From: Gymnopus androsaceus JB14
Lineage: Eukaryota > Basidiomycota > Agaricomycetes > Agaricales > Omphalotaceae
Assembly (NCBI GenBank): GCA_009733575.1
Contig: ML769388.1
Location: 248,001-312,000 of the forward strand
Reading direction: 5' to 3'
DNA length: 64,000 bases
Of this stretch, positions 22,732 through 34,639 are shown one piece after another. The translations under genes and the position numbers were made by a program. The notes beneath the pieces were generated by a model. That model was given only the letters and a program-made list of their open reading frames with translations. It had not been told where the DNA came from and searched no databases. Position 1 is the first letter of the stretch. Every line of letters starts with the position of its first letter.

Positions 22732-25070
22732 ATGTTGTCTGTTCGTACGAATATTCGACGAGCAGCTCTTTGTCGAAATATTCGGTTCATGTCTTCAAAT
22801 CTTCCCGCATTACCGCTTCAGCCGCCCTCTTTAGATGAAGAGGCTGCCCAATTTGACGCACGCGTCTCGGAAATGGCTGATTTCTTTGCTCTTCCCCGAT
22901 TCAGCTCCACGAAACGACCATATACACCTGCAGACGTCGCGTCTAAACAAGGATCTTTACCCGTTCTTCCTCTGCCTTCCACGTTGTTATCTGACAAATT
23001 GTACCGTGTACTGTCGGCTGCAGCAGAAGCGTCCAAGCCCGTGCACACTATGGGTGTTATAGATCCTGTTCAAATGACCCAAATGGCGCGTCACCAGGAG
23101 ATAGTCTATATCTCAGGATGGGCTTGCTCTAGTTTGCTCACTACTGGTAACAATGATGTTGGTCCGGACTTTGGGTGCGCTTGTACCTCTTCTCCATCAC
23201 TATCATACTGAGTTTCTGTAATGTATAGAGACTATCCATACACCACGGTTCCCAATCAAGTCCAGCGTATCTTCCGTGCCCAGCAGCTTCATGACAAAAA
23301 GAACTATGATGAACGCATAATGGCTACACCTGAACAACGAGCAAAGATGGAATTCGTCGATTATCTTCGACCAATCGTAGCTGATGCTGACACAGGGTGT
23401 GCATTATTATTCAACTTGTGCGTATTCTACCCACTGATCCTCTAGTTAGACACGGCGGTTTTTCCGCAGTTATGAAACTGGTCAAGCTTTTCGCCGAATC
23501 TGTGAGCTTTTAGAGCACGGGTACTCGAACCTTACTTATGAACTTAGGGTGCAGCAGGTATCCATATGGAAGACCAACTTCACGGAGGCAAAAAGGTCGG
23601 CTTTTCCGAGGCAGGTTATCAAAATCACTAATTCGTTACAGTGCGGTCATTTGGCAGGAAAGGTCCTTGTTCCGACCTCGACTCATATTTCTCGCCTGGT
23701 AGCATCCCGCTTCCAATTGGACCTGATGAAAAGCACTATGCTGCTCATTGCGAGGACAGACGCGGAATCGGCCAAGCTCCTCTCTAGTACGGTTGATCTC
23801 GAGGACCATGAGTTTATCCTGGGGACCACAGTGCCAGGTAAACCGCTGGCCCAAGTCCTGGTCGAAGCAGAGTCAAGGGGTGCCTCAGGTCCAGAAATCG
23901 ATCGTATCGAGCAAGACTGGGTTAACACACATAAGATATGTACCTTCAACCAAGGTGAGTGATGTTTTAGTGACTTCCGGCAAATATTTTAAACTAAAGA
24001 TACCTCTAGCTGTGGAACAGGAGATTAACAACTCAACGATTAGTGACAAACCTGCTGCTCTGAATGCGTACCTGAGTGCTGCTGCTGGAAAATCCACTTC
24101 TGACGCTCGGGAAATCGCAAGGTACCTTTTAGGAGCTCATGTCTTCTGGGATTGCGATAGTATGACTCTGCCTGCCTCCATTGAATACATGCTTAACCGG
24201 ATCCTTCAGTGACTCGCACTCGAGAAGGTTACTATCATTTCAACGGTGGCGTTGAGGTAAGTCGTACGCAAAAAATTTGACTTCCTGACAAACTAGCTGC
24301 TATATAGCCGGCTGTCAAACGAGCGATGGCATTTGCGCCATATGCCGACCTCCTTTGGCTCGAAACTAAGACACCGGACCTCGAGCAAGCTAGATCATTT
24401 GCCCGGAAGGTTCGGGAGAAATTCCCTGGCAAGTAAGTGTCCTGCTAACTATTTTTGCGTCGATTTCTTATTGTTTTCTAGATGGTTTGTATACAACTTG
24501 AGCCCCAGTTTCAATTGGTCCTCTCATGGATTCTCAGGTGTGTTGTTCTTCAATAATGAAGCACGATTTATTCACAGAATTTCAGAGACTGATTTGAAGA
24601 ACTTTGTCTGGGAGCTTGCTAAAGAAGGGTGAGTGGTCTTCTTACATGGCTAAACCCTTACTGATCTGGGATTTATAGCTTTGTCTTCCAACTAATTTCT
24701 TTGGCTGGTTTACACAGTAACGCTACAGCTACAGGTAAAGGATATTCGTTCACTGTTACTGGTGCTTACTGACATCTATGAACAGCTGAACTTTCTGCTC
24801 GTTTCAAAGAAGAGGGAATGCTCGCTTACGTGAACCTGGTTCAAAGAAAGGAGAAGGAAATCGGATGTGATGTGCTTACGCACCAGAAATGGTTTGTTTC
24901 TTGTATTTTTCGGTGCCAGTGGATTTTGAATGTCATTTCGCAGGAGTGGTGCAAACTACATCGACCGAATTCATATCCACTGTTTCGTCGGGCTCTTCAA
25001 GTACATCTGCTATAGGAAAGGATTCTACAGAACATTCATTCTAGGTATATGTATCTTTGCCATGTTATAA
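22732..25070 (+). CDS. Mitochondrial 2-methylisocitrate lyase (methylcitrate cycle)
   Basis: Cleaves 2-methylisocitrate to pyruvate and succinate, the last step of propionyl-CoA detoxification in mitochondria. The start gives MLSVRTNIRRAALCRNIRFM, a basic amphipathic presequence. The ICL/PEPM catalytic segment is GKKCGHLAGKVLVPTSTHIS with the active Cys. Next come LIARTDAESAKLLSSTVDLE, DHEFILGTT and AESRGASGPEIDRIE, which favour methylisocitrate over isocitrate lyase. Later exons give TREGYYHFNGGVE, AFAPYADLLWLETK, NLSPSFNW and LAGLHSNATATAELSARFKE. After SGANYID the literal frame continues RIHIHCF to a stop at 25070, but one base over it reads EFISTVSSGSSSTSAIGKDS, the usual family end, stopping at 25044. 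A surplus C at 24965-24966 explains this. Isocitrate lyase proper is the alternative, made less likely by the presequence. Confidence 0.87.
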
Positions 25071-25138
25071 TATCACGGTAGAAATCTCAAGAGCGAATGA
25101 AATCAGCTGAAAGTTTGAAGTTTCACGCGTCATAGTGC

Positions 25139-25152
25139 ATATATATATATAT
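25139..25152. repeat. (AT)7 microsatellite
   Basis: Seven AT units between the lyase stop and the monooxygenase start, in the 3' UTR/promoter interval. Confidence 0.8.
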
Positions 25153-25216
25153 TATGTGACGTAATGCGTGCACCTTAAAAGATTCTCTTTTGCGCGAGTT
25201 TCCCTCATATTCGACC

Positions 25217-27054
25217 ATGACTACCTGGAATCCGCTGCTCTTAGCTTGGCAAACGGTTTACCAATTTATCCAGCTTTTATTAGCGAAATTACTGTCCCCA
25301 AATCCACCACCACCTTCATGCCAACCTGAAGCGCCCGCGAATTGCTATCATTGGCGCTGGACTAACTGGTATGTAAATCTGTGTTGTCTTAAGCGCGTTT
25401 TGCGTGTCTGATTTGCCCAAGGGGTTAGTTCAGCTGCTCATTGCGTCGGCCATGGCTTTGATGTGGCAATCTTCTGAGGCTGGCGAACGCAGTCAACTAG
25501 GTGGGATCTGGGCACGCGTAAACCATACGAGCGGGTCAGTTTACTTTTCTTCATCTCTTTAGCAAGCTACTTTTATTAAATAAGGACATTAGACTGCAAA
25601 TTCATAGCTTGATGTATCGTTTCTTTCCCAGCATTCAATGGAAAAAAGGCTACCCCAATCGCGAAGAAATCCTCGAAAATATAACGGCTATCTGGAATGA
25701 ATATGGCTTGGAGAAAAAGACCAAGTTTGGCGTAAAGGTTGAGAAAGTCTGGCAGGATGAGAACGAGCGCTGGATTGTGAACGGGCCAGAGTATGGCAAA
25801 TTTGACGGTATTATTGCAGCCATTGGGTGAGCTTAGTGATATCCTGGGGGTAGGATCGATTTTACTTACAGTCGTCTATAGCACCTGTGGTGACCCAAAG
25901 ATGCCCCACATACCGGGACAGGAAAAGTTCCAAGGCGAAATATATCATTCCTCTGAGCTAGATGGGAAGGATGCCACAAGGCAAGAAGGCGGCGATAATT
26001 GGAGGAGGCGCGTCAGCTGTGGAAGCTTTGGAATACACATCGGCCGCCCAGGCAGAGAAAACCTTTGTTCTTTCACGAGTACGTCTAACTGAACCTCATA
26101 AACAGTCCAATGTCTGACGCAGCTCGTTTAGTCCGAGAAGTGGATCATCCCTCGAAATGCCCTGGTAGATATGCTCCTTGCCACGAACATCTTTGGTCAA
26201 GAAATTCTTCTTTCTTGGATACCCGAGAAGCTCCTTCGCGTCTTTTTCTATCGAGACCTTGAAGATGTTGCTCCTCCTTCCAACAAGGGACTTTTCACTG
26301 AAACACCGATGGTTAACTTCAGATGTCCTCCAGAAAATTCGAGAGGGCAGCGCCGCATGGCTACGAGGTGACATTGTCGGATTTAATGAAACGGCATACG
26401 ATTTAGCAAACGAGCACAAGGGGTCCCACCTGGCGGGCCAGGACATGAAATCAATGTCGAATGCGATATTGTTATCATGGCCACAGGCTTCAGTCGCCCA
26501 AAGCTTGGCTTCTTGCCTGAAAAATGCTTCGAGGAGCCATATGCGCCGCCCAACTGGTACCTGCAGACCTTTCCACCGGGTTACATGTCAGTTTGTGCCA
26601 ATAACTGCACATACGTGAACGCGATTGGCACAGTTGGGAACTACCATATTGGTATTTACACCAGGATCCTGCTGATGTTCCTCGTCGACCCACTCACGCG
26701 TCCGAACCAGAGGTTGATGAGGGCCTGGATCGATATGACGAGGGTTTTCAAGATTCGTTCCCCAACTCCAGCATTCGACTTCTTCACCTACTTCAGGTTT
26801 GTGCAACACTAGGTTTTCAATTTTTAAGCCCTAACTAATTTACATTCTGAACAGAATTGCTTTGGTGGTACTTGTTCTGTGTTGCCATCAACCCGTTCAG
26901 ATGGAAGTGGGCACTTTTTGTATTTTATGGCATTGGACAAGGTCTACCTATGAGTTTTGTAGAGCAGGAAGATCGGTTGAGGGAGAAGCTTGGCTGGGAC
27001 TCGGAGGCTACGGATCGCAAGCGGAGACGCGAGGAAATGGCAAAGAACAAGTGA
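25217..27054 (+). CDS. Flavin-containing monooxygenase, frame broken by several single-base indels
   Basis: FAD/NADPH-dependent oxygenase of the FMO class, substrate unknown. Start MTTWNPLLLAWQTVYQFIQL looks like a membrane anchor. Then come the FAD Rossmann motif RIAIIGAGLTGVSSAAHCVG, the second nucleotide motif AAIIGGGASAVEALEY and the FMO hallmark DIVIMATGFSRPKLGFLPEK; the C-terminus has LLWWYLFCVAINPFRWKWAL. Introns are normal (for example at 25815 and 26076). The literal sequence cannot be read as one frame: conserved blocks jump frame near 25334-25336, 25475, 25978, 26318, 26393 and 26855. The changes are four or five single-base gains and one loss (GGG shortened to GG). Between breaks there are no stops and the residues look conserved, so this is either a very recent pseudogene or a real gene with consensus errors. 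I favour the latter because neighbouring plus-strand genes show the same pattern. Confidence 0.75.
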
Positions 27055-27190
27055 ATGTAGACTGTAGAACACGTTGCTTATTTATTTCGTTGGTGTGCTT
27101 GGCCATAAGGACATGAAATATATTGTTAGAGGCCGGATTAGAAGAAGGTTGGCGCCGTGTGAACTGATTTGCAACTTGAACCACACGTCG

Positions 27191-29043
27191 ATGGCCAGCA
27201 TCTCTAGCCTGCCTATTTCTCTGGAACTCAATCCAAAAATTAAATGGTCTTCAGCTCACGAAAGCTCTATATCGCGAGACTACCCATTTACCGACTTGGC
27301 GCATGAAAATCCAGACCAATTTGTTGCTCGAACATATCTTCAATTTCTATGGCTTCCAGAGGTGATTCTGTCACAAACTCACCATAATCTTTCATTAATT
27401 GCTTTTTCAGTCAATAATGCCTTTAAATCTCCTAGTGCCGTCCCTGAAACGCGTCCAAGTCGCGTCAACTTCTACAGATTCTTCATCAAATCCTCACCCT
27501 CTACACGCCCTCCTTGATCCTCTGCTTCTTACTGCGCGTACAGCAGCAAATAAGTTTCAGGTTGAGCTACCCCAGATACTTGATAATGGTGGAGGTGCTG
27601 GAGAAATTGAGGAGACGATGATGTGGTTCGTGTTAAACTTTGAAAAGGGCTTTGATCAAAGCCAGAACGAGCGAACGCGTTCCAACACTGGCGGTTCAGA
27701 TAGCAGTGGAATTGGATCAGAATCTCCTCTTTGGTTGGATGGGAAATGGAGATCCAGGATGGATAGGGAGAATGGAACGGCGCGAGTAAGTCACTATTCT
27801 TACGGCTCTGATACTCGCTAATCTCGAAAGTAGAGTTCAAATACAATCCTTCTTCATTTGCTCATCCTTTCACTCCCCGGACCACTACCTCCACCACCTC
27901 AGTCTCCCGAAATGTCGTCCGTGAAACGCCGGAAGCGACCCCGAAAGAAAACCGCACCTATTGCAACTCCTGAAGATCGTCTCGAAGCTTTCATGGATAA
28001 GCTTTCCATGTGGCAACTCATGGGAGACTTGGGCACGAATGAGGTCGCAACCAAAGCCAAGGACGAACTGGACTGGATACAGTCCTTCTGTCAAAATATC
28101 GTTGAACCTTTGTTAGTTTTTCCTTGCAATTGGAGGTTTGCTTTTACTAAGTTATACACATAGATTCAAATCAACTCTACCAACATTTTGCGAGCTTCTT
28201 CGGTCAAAAGGTTTTCCCCAATTCACCATTTTCAGATGATGAAGATGAACAGCGAACACGGCGATCGAGCTCAGTATCCAGTTCACCTCCGCTCGAACCA
28301 CCTCTGAAGCGCTCCCGCACATCCACATCGGATGAAGTTGATTCTACAACTAACCCACCCACACGATATCCATCTCCCGCTCTCTCCTCGACATCTACCA
28401 CTTCACGGCAGGAGCTCAAACGCGTTCCATCTCAGCGTGCTACACTACAACGCGAGCGCTCCCGCTCTCTGTCGGTTTCGTTAGCTGAGGAAGCTGAGGA
28501 AAAACAGAGGGAACGAGCCAAACAAGCTGGTGTGGGTACAAAGAAACGTGGAGTACTTTCACGAGAGGTCAGCATGTCGCGAGTGTTCAAATCCAAGAAC
28601 AAGGCATCATCTTCATCCACCGCCGCCACTACTGCCCCATCCTTCTTGGTATCAGATGCCCGTCGGCGCGAAACAGAAGTGAAACCCTTCAAGCGCGAAC
28701 CGTCGATACATGAGAGTTCGACTGTGTTGGTGGAAGCAACCCCAATGAAGCCAGTTCGGACTGTAACAATGTCACAGTTGACGGAAACTCAAGCTCCGCT
28801 ACATTCTCGGACGACGCTATTTCAACGCACGTCAAGCACACTGTCGAGTGTTGGTGAGGAGGAGATTTGGGATCTTCCGGGATCCAGTTCGCCGGATGTT
28901 CTACTGTTGACGCCTGGAGGTGTCTGTAGTGTTGATGAACAAGGTTTGGATGACTCGGACGAGGACGGCAATTGGGCTGTCAAGACTCCTACAAAGGCTG
29001 GGAAGAGACGTTCATCCACCAAGCCTCTGCAGTCGGGGGGGTA
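27191..29043 (+). CDS. Sld3/Treslin-like DNA replication initiation factor
   Basis: Probable Sld3-domain protein, which in yeast is phosphorylated by CDK and recruits Cdc45 to MCM at origins. Exons give MASISSLPISLELNPKIKWS, ARTYLQFLWLPE, SIMPLNLLVPSLKRVQVAST, LLDPLLLTARTAANKFQVEL, EIEETMMWFVLNFEKG and LWLDGKWRSRMDRENGTAR. If one A is restored near 27845, the next part reads VQIQILLHLLILSLPG, the typical Sld3-domain helix. Then EDRLEAFMDKLSMWQLMGDL and STLPTFCELLRSK follow. The C-terminus is disordered and has several Ser/Thr-Pro sites, including EATPMKPVRTV. A second frame break lies in the AAAA run at 28206-28209. Identification rests on this helix and the overall plan, so it is moderate. 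ORC2 lies 25 kb away but is not co-operonic. Confidence 0.65.
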
Positions 29044-29386
29044 AATTTCACGTTATATTCCTGAGATGAAGTGGTGCTGTGTCTATGCTCCGCGACTCTA
29101 GTGCCTGGCAGGTGTGTACATTGTGTACATAGCTTGTAAACCGGAACATGAAAAAAAACTTCAAAAGTGACTGTACTGCTCCTCGGACCGATGCCGTGCG
29201 CTGAGGACTTGTCGGGAAATGGTGTCAATTTGCCTCATTCTTCCGTAAATTTCAAAACCATCATCATGTTCCGCTCCTGCCATGACTCGCGCTATAAAGT
29301 GAGACGGAATTTTTTTTTTTTTCATTAGCACGCCCATCATCGCAAAAACCACCTTCCTCTTTCCTTTCCGTTAAATTCGAACCAAA
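29044..29386. other. Intergenic region
   Basis: 343 bp between the Sld3-like stop and the GRGGxGN gene. It contains a T-run of about 14 (29310-29324) followed by a C/T-rich stretch before the ATG at 29387, typical of a fungal core promoter. No gene seen. Confidence 0.5.
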
Positions 29387-30032
29387 ATGACAGCTCCTAG
29401 TGAAAGGTCGCTATCTCGTGGACGGGAGCTTGTATCTTCAGGCCGAGGGGGAATCGGCAATATTCATGCTCCCGTCGATCTCACTAGGCCAGCGACGGGT
29501 CCTGACGATTTCTCTATTACTCGAGGCAGAGAGCCTGCTGTTAATCCAGACAGGGTACTCTCCACGGGAAGAGGCGGCGCCGGGAACATCCGATCTCCAT
29601 CGCGCGATACTCCTGCTCACCATTCCCCTATTCGCCCAGACCAACGACAGCAGGAACTCGTGAAAGCTGAATCGGACCGACAAGTGGTTAGTCTGGTTAG
29701 ATGTTTCATCTTCAATCGTTTAACTCACCTTTTCTCCCAAGTTTTCTACTGGCCGAGGTGGATTAGGCAACATGTCGAGGTCTCGTTCTCGTGGTCCTGC
29801 TGCCGCCTTTGCACAAGAAATTGCAGAAATTGCCGCAGTTCGCTCTCGATCTGCGTCTCGCGATCCCGAACAACGCAGCCAGTCAAAGGATAAGCACTCA
29901 TCCGGTGTTTCTGGATTCTTGCACAAAGTCTTGCACCAACACCGCGAAGAAGAATATGAAGAAAAAGACCCATTGACCCGGAAAGACTCGGTCAACTATT
30001 ACACCACTAGCCCGTGGTCGTCCAGAGGCTAA
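29387..30032 (+). CDS. Par32-like protein with GRGGxGN repeats (DUF3602 type)
   Basis: Two exons joined by one 52-bp intron (GTG|GTTAGT...CCCAAG|TTT). The protein has three copies of the S-x-GRGG-x-GN motif: SSGRGGIGNIHAP, STGRGGAGNIRSP and STGRGGLGNMSRS, the hallmark of the DUF3602/Par32 family. Yeast Par32 is phosphorylated downstream of TORC1/Npr1 and inhibits the Mep ammonium transporters. The rest is Arg/Ser-rich and disordered, with SRSRSRGPAAAFAQEIAEIA near the middle and a C-terminal helix SGFLHKVLHQHREEEYEEKD, ending SPWSSRG. About 195 residues. Start 29387 (MTAPSERSLSRGRE) is the first ATG after a pyrimidine-rich leader. Family assignment is firm; a role in nitrogen signalling is inference by analogy. 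Confidence 0.82.
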
Positions 30033-30755
30033 ATAGTTTCATGCCCAAAAATTGAAGTTGCGGTCTTGGAATTGCGTTCGATTCAACATCCTCTTACTTA
30101 TCTTTATTTTATTTCATGAATGGTCTTCAGGATACTCTATGTTGTACGCTTCTTCTCACTGTCGCACTTTGCATGTCGATACCATAGTTTCAAGTTGTTA
30201 ATTTCACAGTACACTACTGACGTTTATGATAAGTAGAAAGGCTACAAGAACTTTTTGTGAACACTACAAGGCACGACAAAACGCCCCAATATAAAGTAAG
30301 TTGTATGGATGCAATCATGCATAGATAAATGGAACGGCAGATTGAATCGCGAAGTGACTACATGCATATTTTGAATTTTGAAGTTGAGGAGCGCAAGAAG
30401 CATATCATAATGCATAGAGAAGGAAGAGCACAAGAGAGGAGGAAATGTTCTTTTGTGAATATGGACCAAGAGGGAAAGGGATCGCAGGAAAGATAAATAG
30501 AGTGGGGATAGATTGAAAGTAACGTAGCGGAGTATTAGCAGCTATACGCATAGGTCGGTAGCGTACAACAGCAGAAGAAATGGAAACAGCTTCGCAGGCT
30601 ACAGTGACGAAAGCAATAAGTATACATGCGTGTATACATGAATAAAACACCCTAGCTGTTGGGGCGTCGTGTTTTGAAGCAAATAAATAGGCTTTCTGGA
30701 AATAATGTCAGTCTATAAATAAAGGAATACAGCATGCACACATACACAAAAAGTA
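30033..30755. other. Convergent intergenic region
   Basis: 723 bp between two convergent genes (Par32-like on plus, three-homeodomain on minus), so it should hold both 3' UTRs. A 75-codon and an 81-codon minus frame occur but look non-coding. No gene or repeat recognised. Confidence 0.5.
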
Positions 30756-32339
30756 TTACTGCACCACTTGGTGATGGAAGGTTAGCAGAAGCAGGGCATC
30801 CTCCACCTTAATTCCACTTTTGAACGAAACATGATCTATCTCGGCGAGGGTAGCGGATTCCAACGCCGCAAGCGTTAAGTTGTTGAGGTTAACCTGGGAA
30901 GTTTGTGACCTGCTGAGCAGTGGTGGGGGCGGTGAACGGGATGATAGTGAACTGGGAGTAACCGCCTCTTCATACTCGTCGTCGCTACCGGCGTCCGAAA
31001 CAGATCCGCTGTGCAAGGGAACTTTTTCATCATACATCACAGAATCTTCGTGAGTCCCGGCAGAGGACGACGGTGACCCAGAACGTGAAAAGTACGCATC
31101 CTGGTCATCGTCCTCGTCTTCATCCCCGCTACCCGCCTTTTTGGCACGTCTACGTGTGGTTTGGCGGAGATTTCGGAACCAGTTGGTCACTTTACCAAGA
31201 TCCCTAGAATGACGGACCAAAATGAGATCATCAATACAATCGCAATTTATTGGAATGATAACACTCACATCCCAATTTGAAGCGCCAGCGCCGTCCGTTC
31301 CTCGATAGAAGGATGTGCTGTCTTGAGGAACATTTCTTTGAGCGCATCCAGTTGATATGGCTCTGGCCGTGTACGCCGAGGCCGAGAACCGCGAGGGCTC
31401 TCATATGGCGTTGCGCTCCGGCGTTGACTAGATCTACGCTGTACTGGTATAGCGATCTCAGGCGACAGACTGCGACGACCTCGAAGAGGCAATGCAGGAA
31501 GAGAAGGATGAGAACTCGGCGGTGGCAAGTTCAATGATGGATGATGTGAGGGTGGTGGGAACCCAGAGTACTTTCGAGTCTCAGTATGATAGTCGGAGTT
31601 TGGCAAGGAAGTTGCCGTAAGTTCGGAATCGCCTTCATGCCTTTTTTTCAAGATGCTTCGCTGGTTTTGGAACCAGGTAGTGATACTTTGATATCGCCTG
31701 CCAATGAAGACTGTGAGATTTTGCAACGACCAACAGATGAGCAGCGAAACTTACATTCCAATACGATCTGCCAGAGCCTGTTTCTCCTCAGTAGAGGGAA
31801 GCGAGTTGGTGTTGAAGAGGATTTTCAACTGCTCGACCTGTTCTGGAGAAGGTCGCATACGAGATCGACGATTCATGCTGTCCTGGTCCTCGAAGGACGT
31901 GGCTTCAGGGTTGTAAAAGGCAGAATCCGAATGAGGCGATGGATGCTCTTCCTCTTCGAGTTCGTCCAAATCAGCTGGGCGAAGGGATGAAGAGGAAGGA
32001 GCTTTGGAAGAAGTCGAGGAATTTAAAGATGGATTATCGTATTGTGCTGTAGATCTATTCAATGTGCGTTTCTTTGAGCTAGCTCGTTTATTTTGAAACC
32101 AAGCGTTGACTGTCTTTGTTTCCCTAAGATGTCAAGTAAGCGACTGGACAAGGAGATAAGAAAAATAAGACATACATTCCAAGACGTTCTGCTAAATTGA
32201 CTCTGAGCTCGAGTGCTGGATGTTCATCTCTTTCATACAGCTCGTTTAAAGCAACGAGCTGAGCAGGAGAATGCCGATGTCTAGGTTTCTTTTGTCTGTC
32301 CTTCATATCTGAGGACATGGTATAACCAGCGGGAGGCAT
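30756..32339 (-). CDS. Transcription factor with three homeodomains
   Basis: Four exons (32339-32176, 32123-31755, 31697-31269, 31203-30756) encode 469 residues with no frame problem. Three separate homeodomains are visible. HD1 has RHRHSPAQLVALNELYERDE and helix 3 KTVNAWFQNKRASSKKR; HD2 has RMRPSPEQVEQLKILFNTNS and SITTWFQNQRSILKKR; HD3 has RTRPEPYQLDALKEMFLKTA and KVTNWFRNLRQTTRRR. All keep the invariant W-F-x-N of the recognition helix. Each is interrupted after L-G-M or I-G-M, between helices 2 and 3, by a phase-2 intron at the same codon. Linkers are Ser/Pro-rich and the C-terminus is acidic (GSGDEDEDDDQD), perhaps an activation region. A nuclear DNA-binding role is clear; target genes are unknown. 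It does not resemble the A-mating-type HD1/HD2 pair, which are single-homeodomain proteins encoded divergently. Confidence 0.92.
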
Positions 32340-32879
32340 TGTCGACGTGGCCGACAGTAAGGGAAGGGAAAGACAAAGAGGGTCGGTTACAAAGCTCTAA
32401 TTTGGGCGTCTTCAAATTTCTAAATGTGGGAAAACGCTATATAACTTAGCGCTTGATTGAAACTCAATTTTCAGAGATTGTCTAGGCACACGCTAGCCGA
32501 ATAACGAACGGAGCTCGTTTATTCGTTTATCTGTTCCCTTCCTTTCACCACAGAGAATACGAGTCTCCTATAGAGAGTTTTGCCAGCAGCCAGCACCGTC
32601 GAGCTCTCCGTATCATGTCATTTTTGCCTTCTTAATCTGGTTACTTCGATTTACCATGTCAAAAGCGGATAATCTCCGTGATGAAGCTGTGGTATAGCAA
32701 TATAGTCGATTCAATTCCTCCTACAACTTTTTTGATAGGAAAAGTTGTTCTGGACAACACATATCTATCAACAGAGGCATGATATTAGTATAGTGCTACA
32801 AATAATCTACACGGGTAGCCATGTTCGACGAGACATATATCTTTCTTCTACCATTTATAAATTCGATAGTAAATAACAT
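32340..32879. other. Intergenic region upstream of the homeodomain gene
   Basis: 540 bp between the homeodomain start and the pantothenate kinase stop. Moderately AT-rich, no coding unit or clear motif seen. It likely contains the homeodomain gene promoter. Confidence 0.5.
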
Positions 32880-34639
32880 TCATAGTTCAGATTCGGGTCC
32901 AATGTTCTTGATCCATGCACCAATCGACCCTCTAGAAAGGATGCATCAGCATATGTGAACGCAAGAGTGGAGTAACACTGACAAGAAACCCTCATGACGC
33001 AGGAATAAAGCGCGTTTTGTTCCCTTACTCCAGAAACGTATAGCATAGGATAAAGTGGTGATTGTCGCAGCATGCCCTACAGCATCTCAGCTCAAATGAT
33101 ACGATTTTAACAGCCCAGTTGGAGCTTACCTCGGATAAAGCATCCTCCAAAGTAGATCCTTTCCAGGTTATACTTTTCCGCATTCATATATCTGTCAAAG
33201 GGTCAATTTATGTAGTTACAAAAAGGATGAATGAAGAACATACGCAATCTGACCAATGTTGTTAGATACCGCATACAGTAAACTCTTGCTGATATCTTCG
33301 GGCGAGAATGTACCCTTCTCCTTGCCCTTCTTGAACACTTTACCGAACGAACTAGCAATCATGGTCGACTTGAGCCCCAAACGACTGTAATCCTGTCCGT
33401 AGATATCACCAACAAGCATGTCTACAGTTGCGTTATCGCCTTGCTCAGACAACTTTAGCATTTCTGCAAGATCCGTCGATCAGTTCGAACGATGAGAGGC
33501 AATCATAAAAAAGGTACGAACCATCGAAAGAAGTAGCTGGGGTAAGGAGACTGAGTAGTCCCCAAAGAGTTCCTCCCCCAAGACTAGTTCCGCTGACACG
33601 CTCGAATTGACCATCCTCGTCGACCTTTATCAGCGACACTCCTGAGCCGATATTAACAAGCAAGCAGGGCAGCTGAGGAGTAGGCTTGCTTTCGAATGTG
33701 ACAGCAAACTGCGGGGGGTTGGGGCTCGGCCTTTCCAGTATACCGTTGGCTCCAGTGGAAGGAAGGAGCCCCGGAGTAGGGTGCGAGTGCGAGACAGATT
33801 GGATGAGTTCATCCGAGAAATAGTATGCCTCGTCTGGAATGAGAGTGATAAACTTCAATCCCTCAATCAAACATTCCATTTCGTCCTCCCGCCTTACTTC
33901 TACACAAAGCGTGTCCTTGAACAGCTCGTAGAATCTGTGTGCACCTCCGCCAGTAGCCATGATTTTCACGCTCTTGCGCATGTCTTCAATGGTGACCTCG
34001 TTCACCTTGGCCGACCGCTCAATAAGCGATTGTATGAATTCGACACATTGGTCAATGTTATCCGTCTCGAATCGCTCGAAATTCAATGAACCTCCGGGAA
34101 AGTGCTGAGAAGTCCGACGAAGCATCGTATCTCGGAGCATTTCCGTATTAAAAGTGAATCCGTCAGTGTGGTTCTGCGAGTCCAGAACGAGAGGAGTAAG
34201 GGCTCCATTGTGCCGGATATTTGAGCTGGGGGGCGAAGAAGGAGTGAAAGCCGGAAGTTCGGGCGAAGGAGAATTAGATCGAGTAAACGGTTCTGGGGTA
34301 GAGGTGCCTCTTGTCGCGGCAATAGAAGGTGAAGATGGCGGGTCTGGGGATCTTGTGAAATAAACGACTTTGGCTAGAGATCCTCCGACCTATTGCAAGC
34401 TGAGAATTTGAATGCACGAGACAAAAAAGCAGGACTCACGTCTACTGCAATATGAGATACAGGCTCTATATGATTAGGAAAGTAAATTCCTCGACTGTCT
34501 CTGGTCTAAAGCTAGATGAGAAGCAAGTCAAGAGCCAACACTAATTGAGACTTTCCTCAGGCGATTCTTCTTCCAGAATGATTGCTCCCCGGGTATCGAC
34601 TTGGATAACTTGCGCAGTCGGCAGAGACGGTGCTGGCAT
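32880..34639 (-). CDS. Pantothenate kinase (eukaryotic type II)
   Basis: Phosphorylates pantothenate in the first, rate-limiting step of CoA synthesis. The ATP-binding N-terminus is HIAVDVGGSLAKVVYFTRS, split by an intron after IAVD. After a Ser/Pro-rich insertion come NHTDGFTFNTEMLRDTMLRR, KIMATGGGAHRFYELF, LPCLLVNIGSGVSLIKVDED and RVSGTSLGGGTLWGLLSLLT, all typical fumble-family motifs. Later exons give GDIYGQDYSRLGLKSTMIAS, LLYAVSNNIGQIAY and a last small exon, GSIGAWIKNIGPESEL, to the stop at 32880. Start 34639 (MPAPSLPTAQVIQVDTRGAI) is the likely N-terminus, but the first splice junction (near 34500-34560) could not be fitted to a clean phase, so exon 1 may be wrong or contain an indel. 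The functional call is secure. It would correspond to yeast CAB1. Confidence 0.9.

Noticed and set aside
30756..32339. A mating-type (A/HD) locus
   Set aside because: Mating-type HD1 and HD2 genes are divergent single-homeodomain genes; here one gene has three homeodomains.
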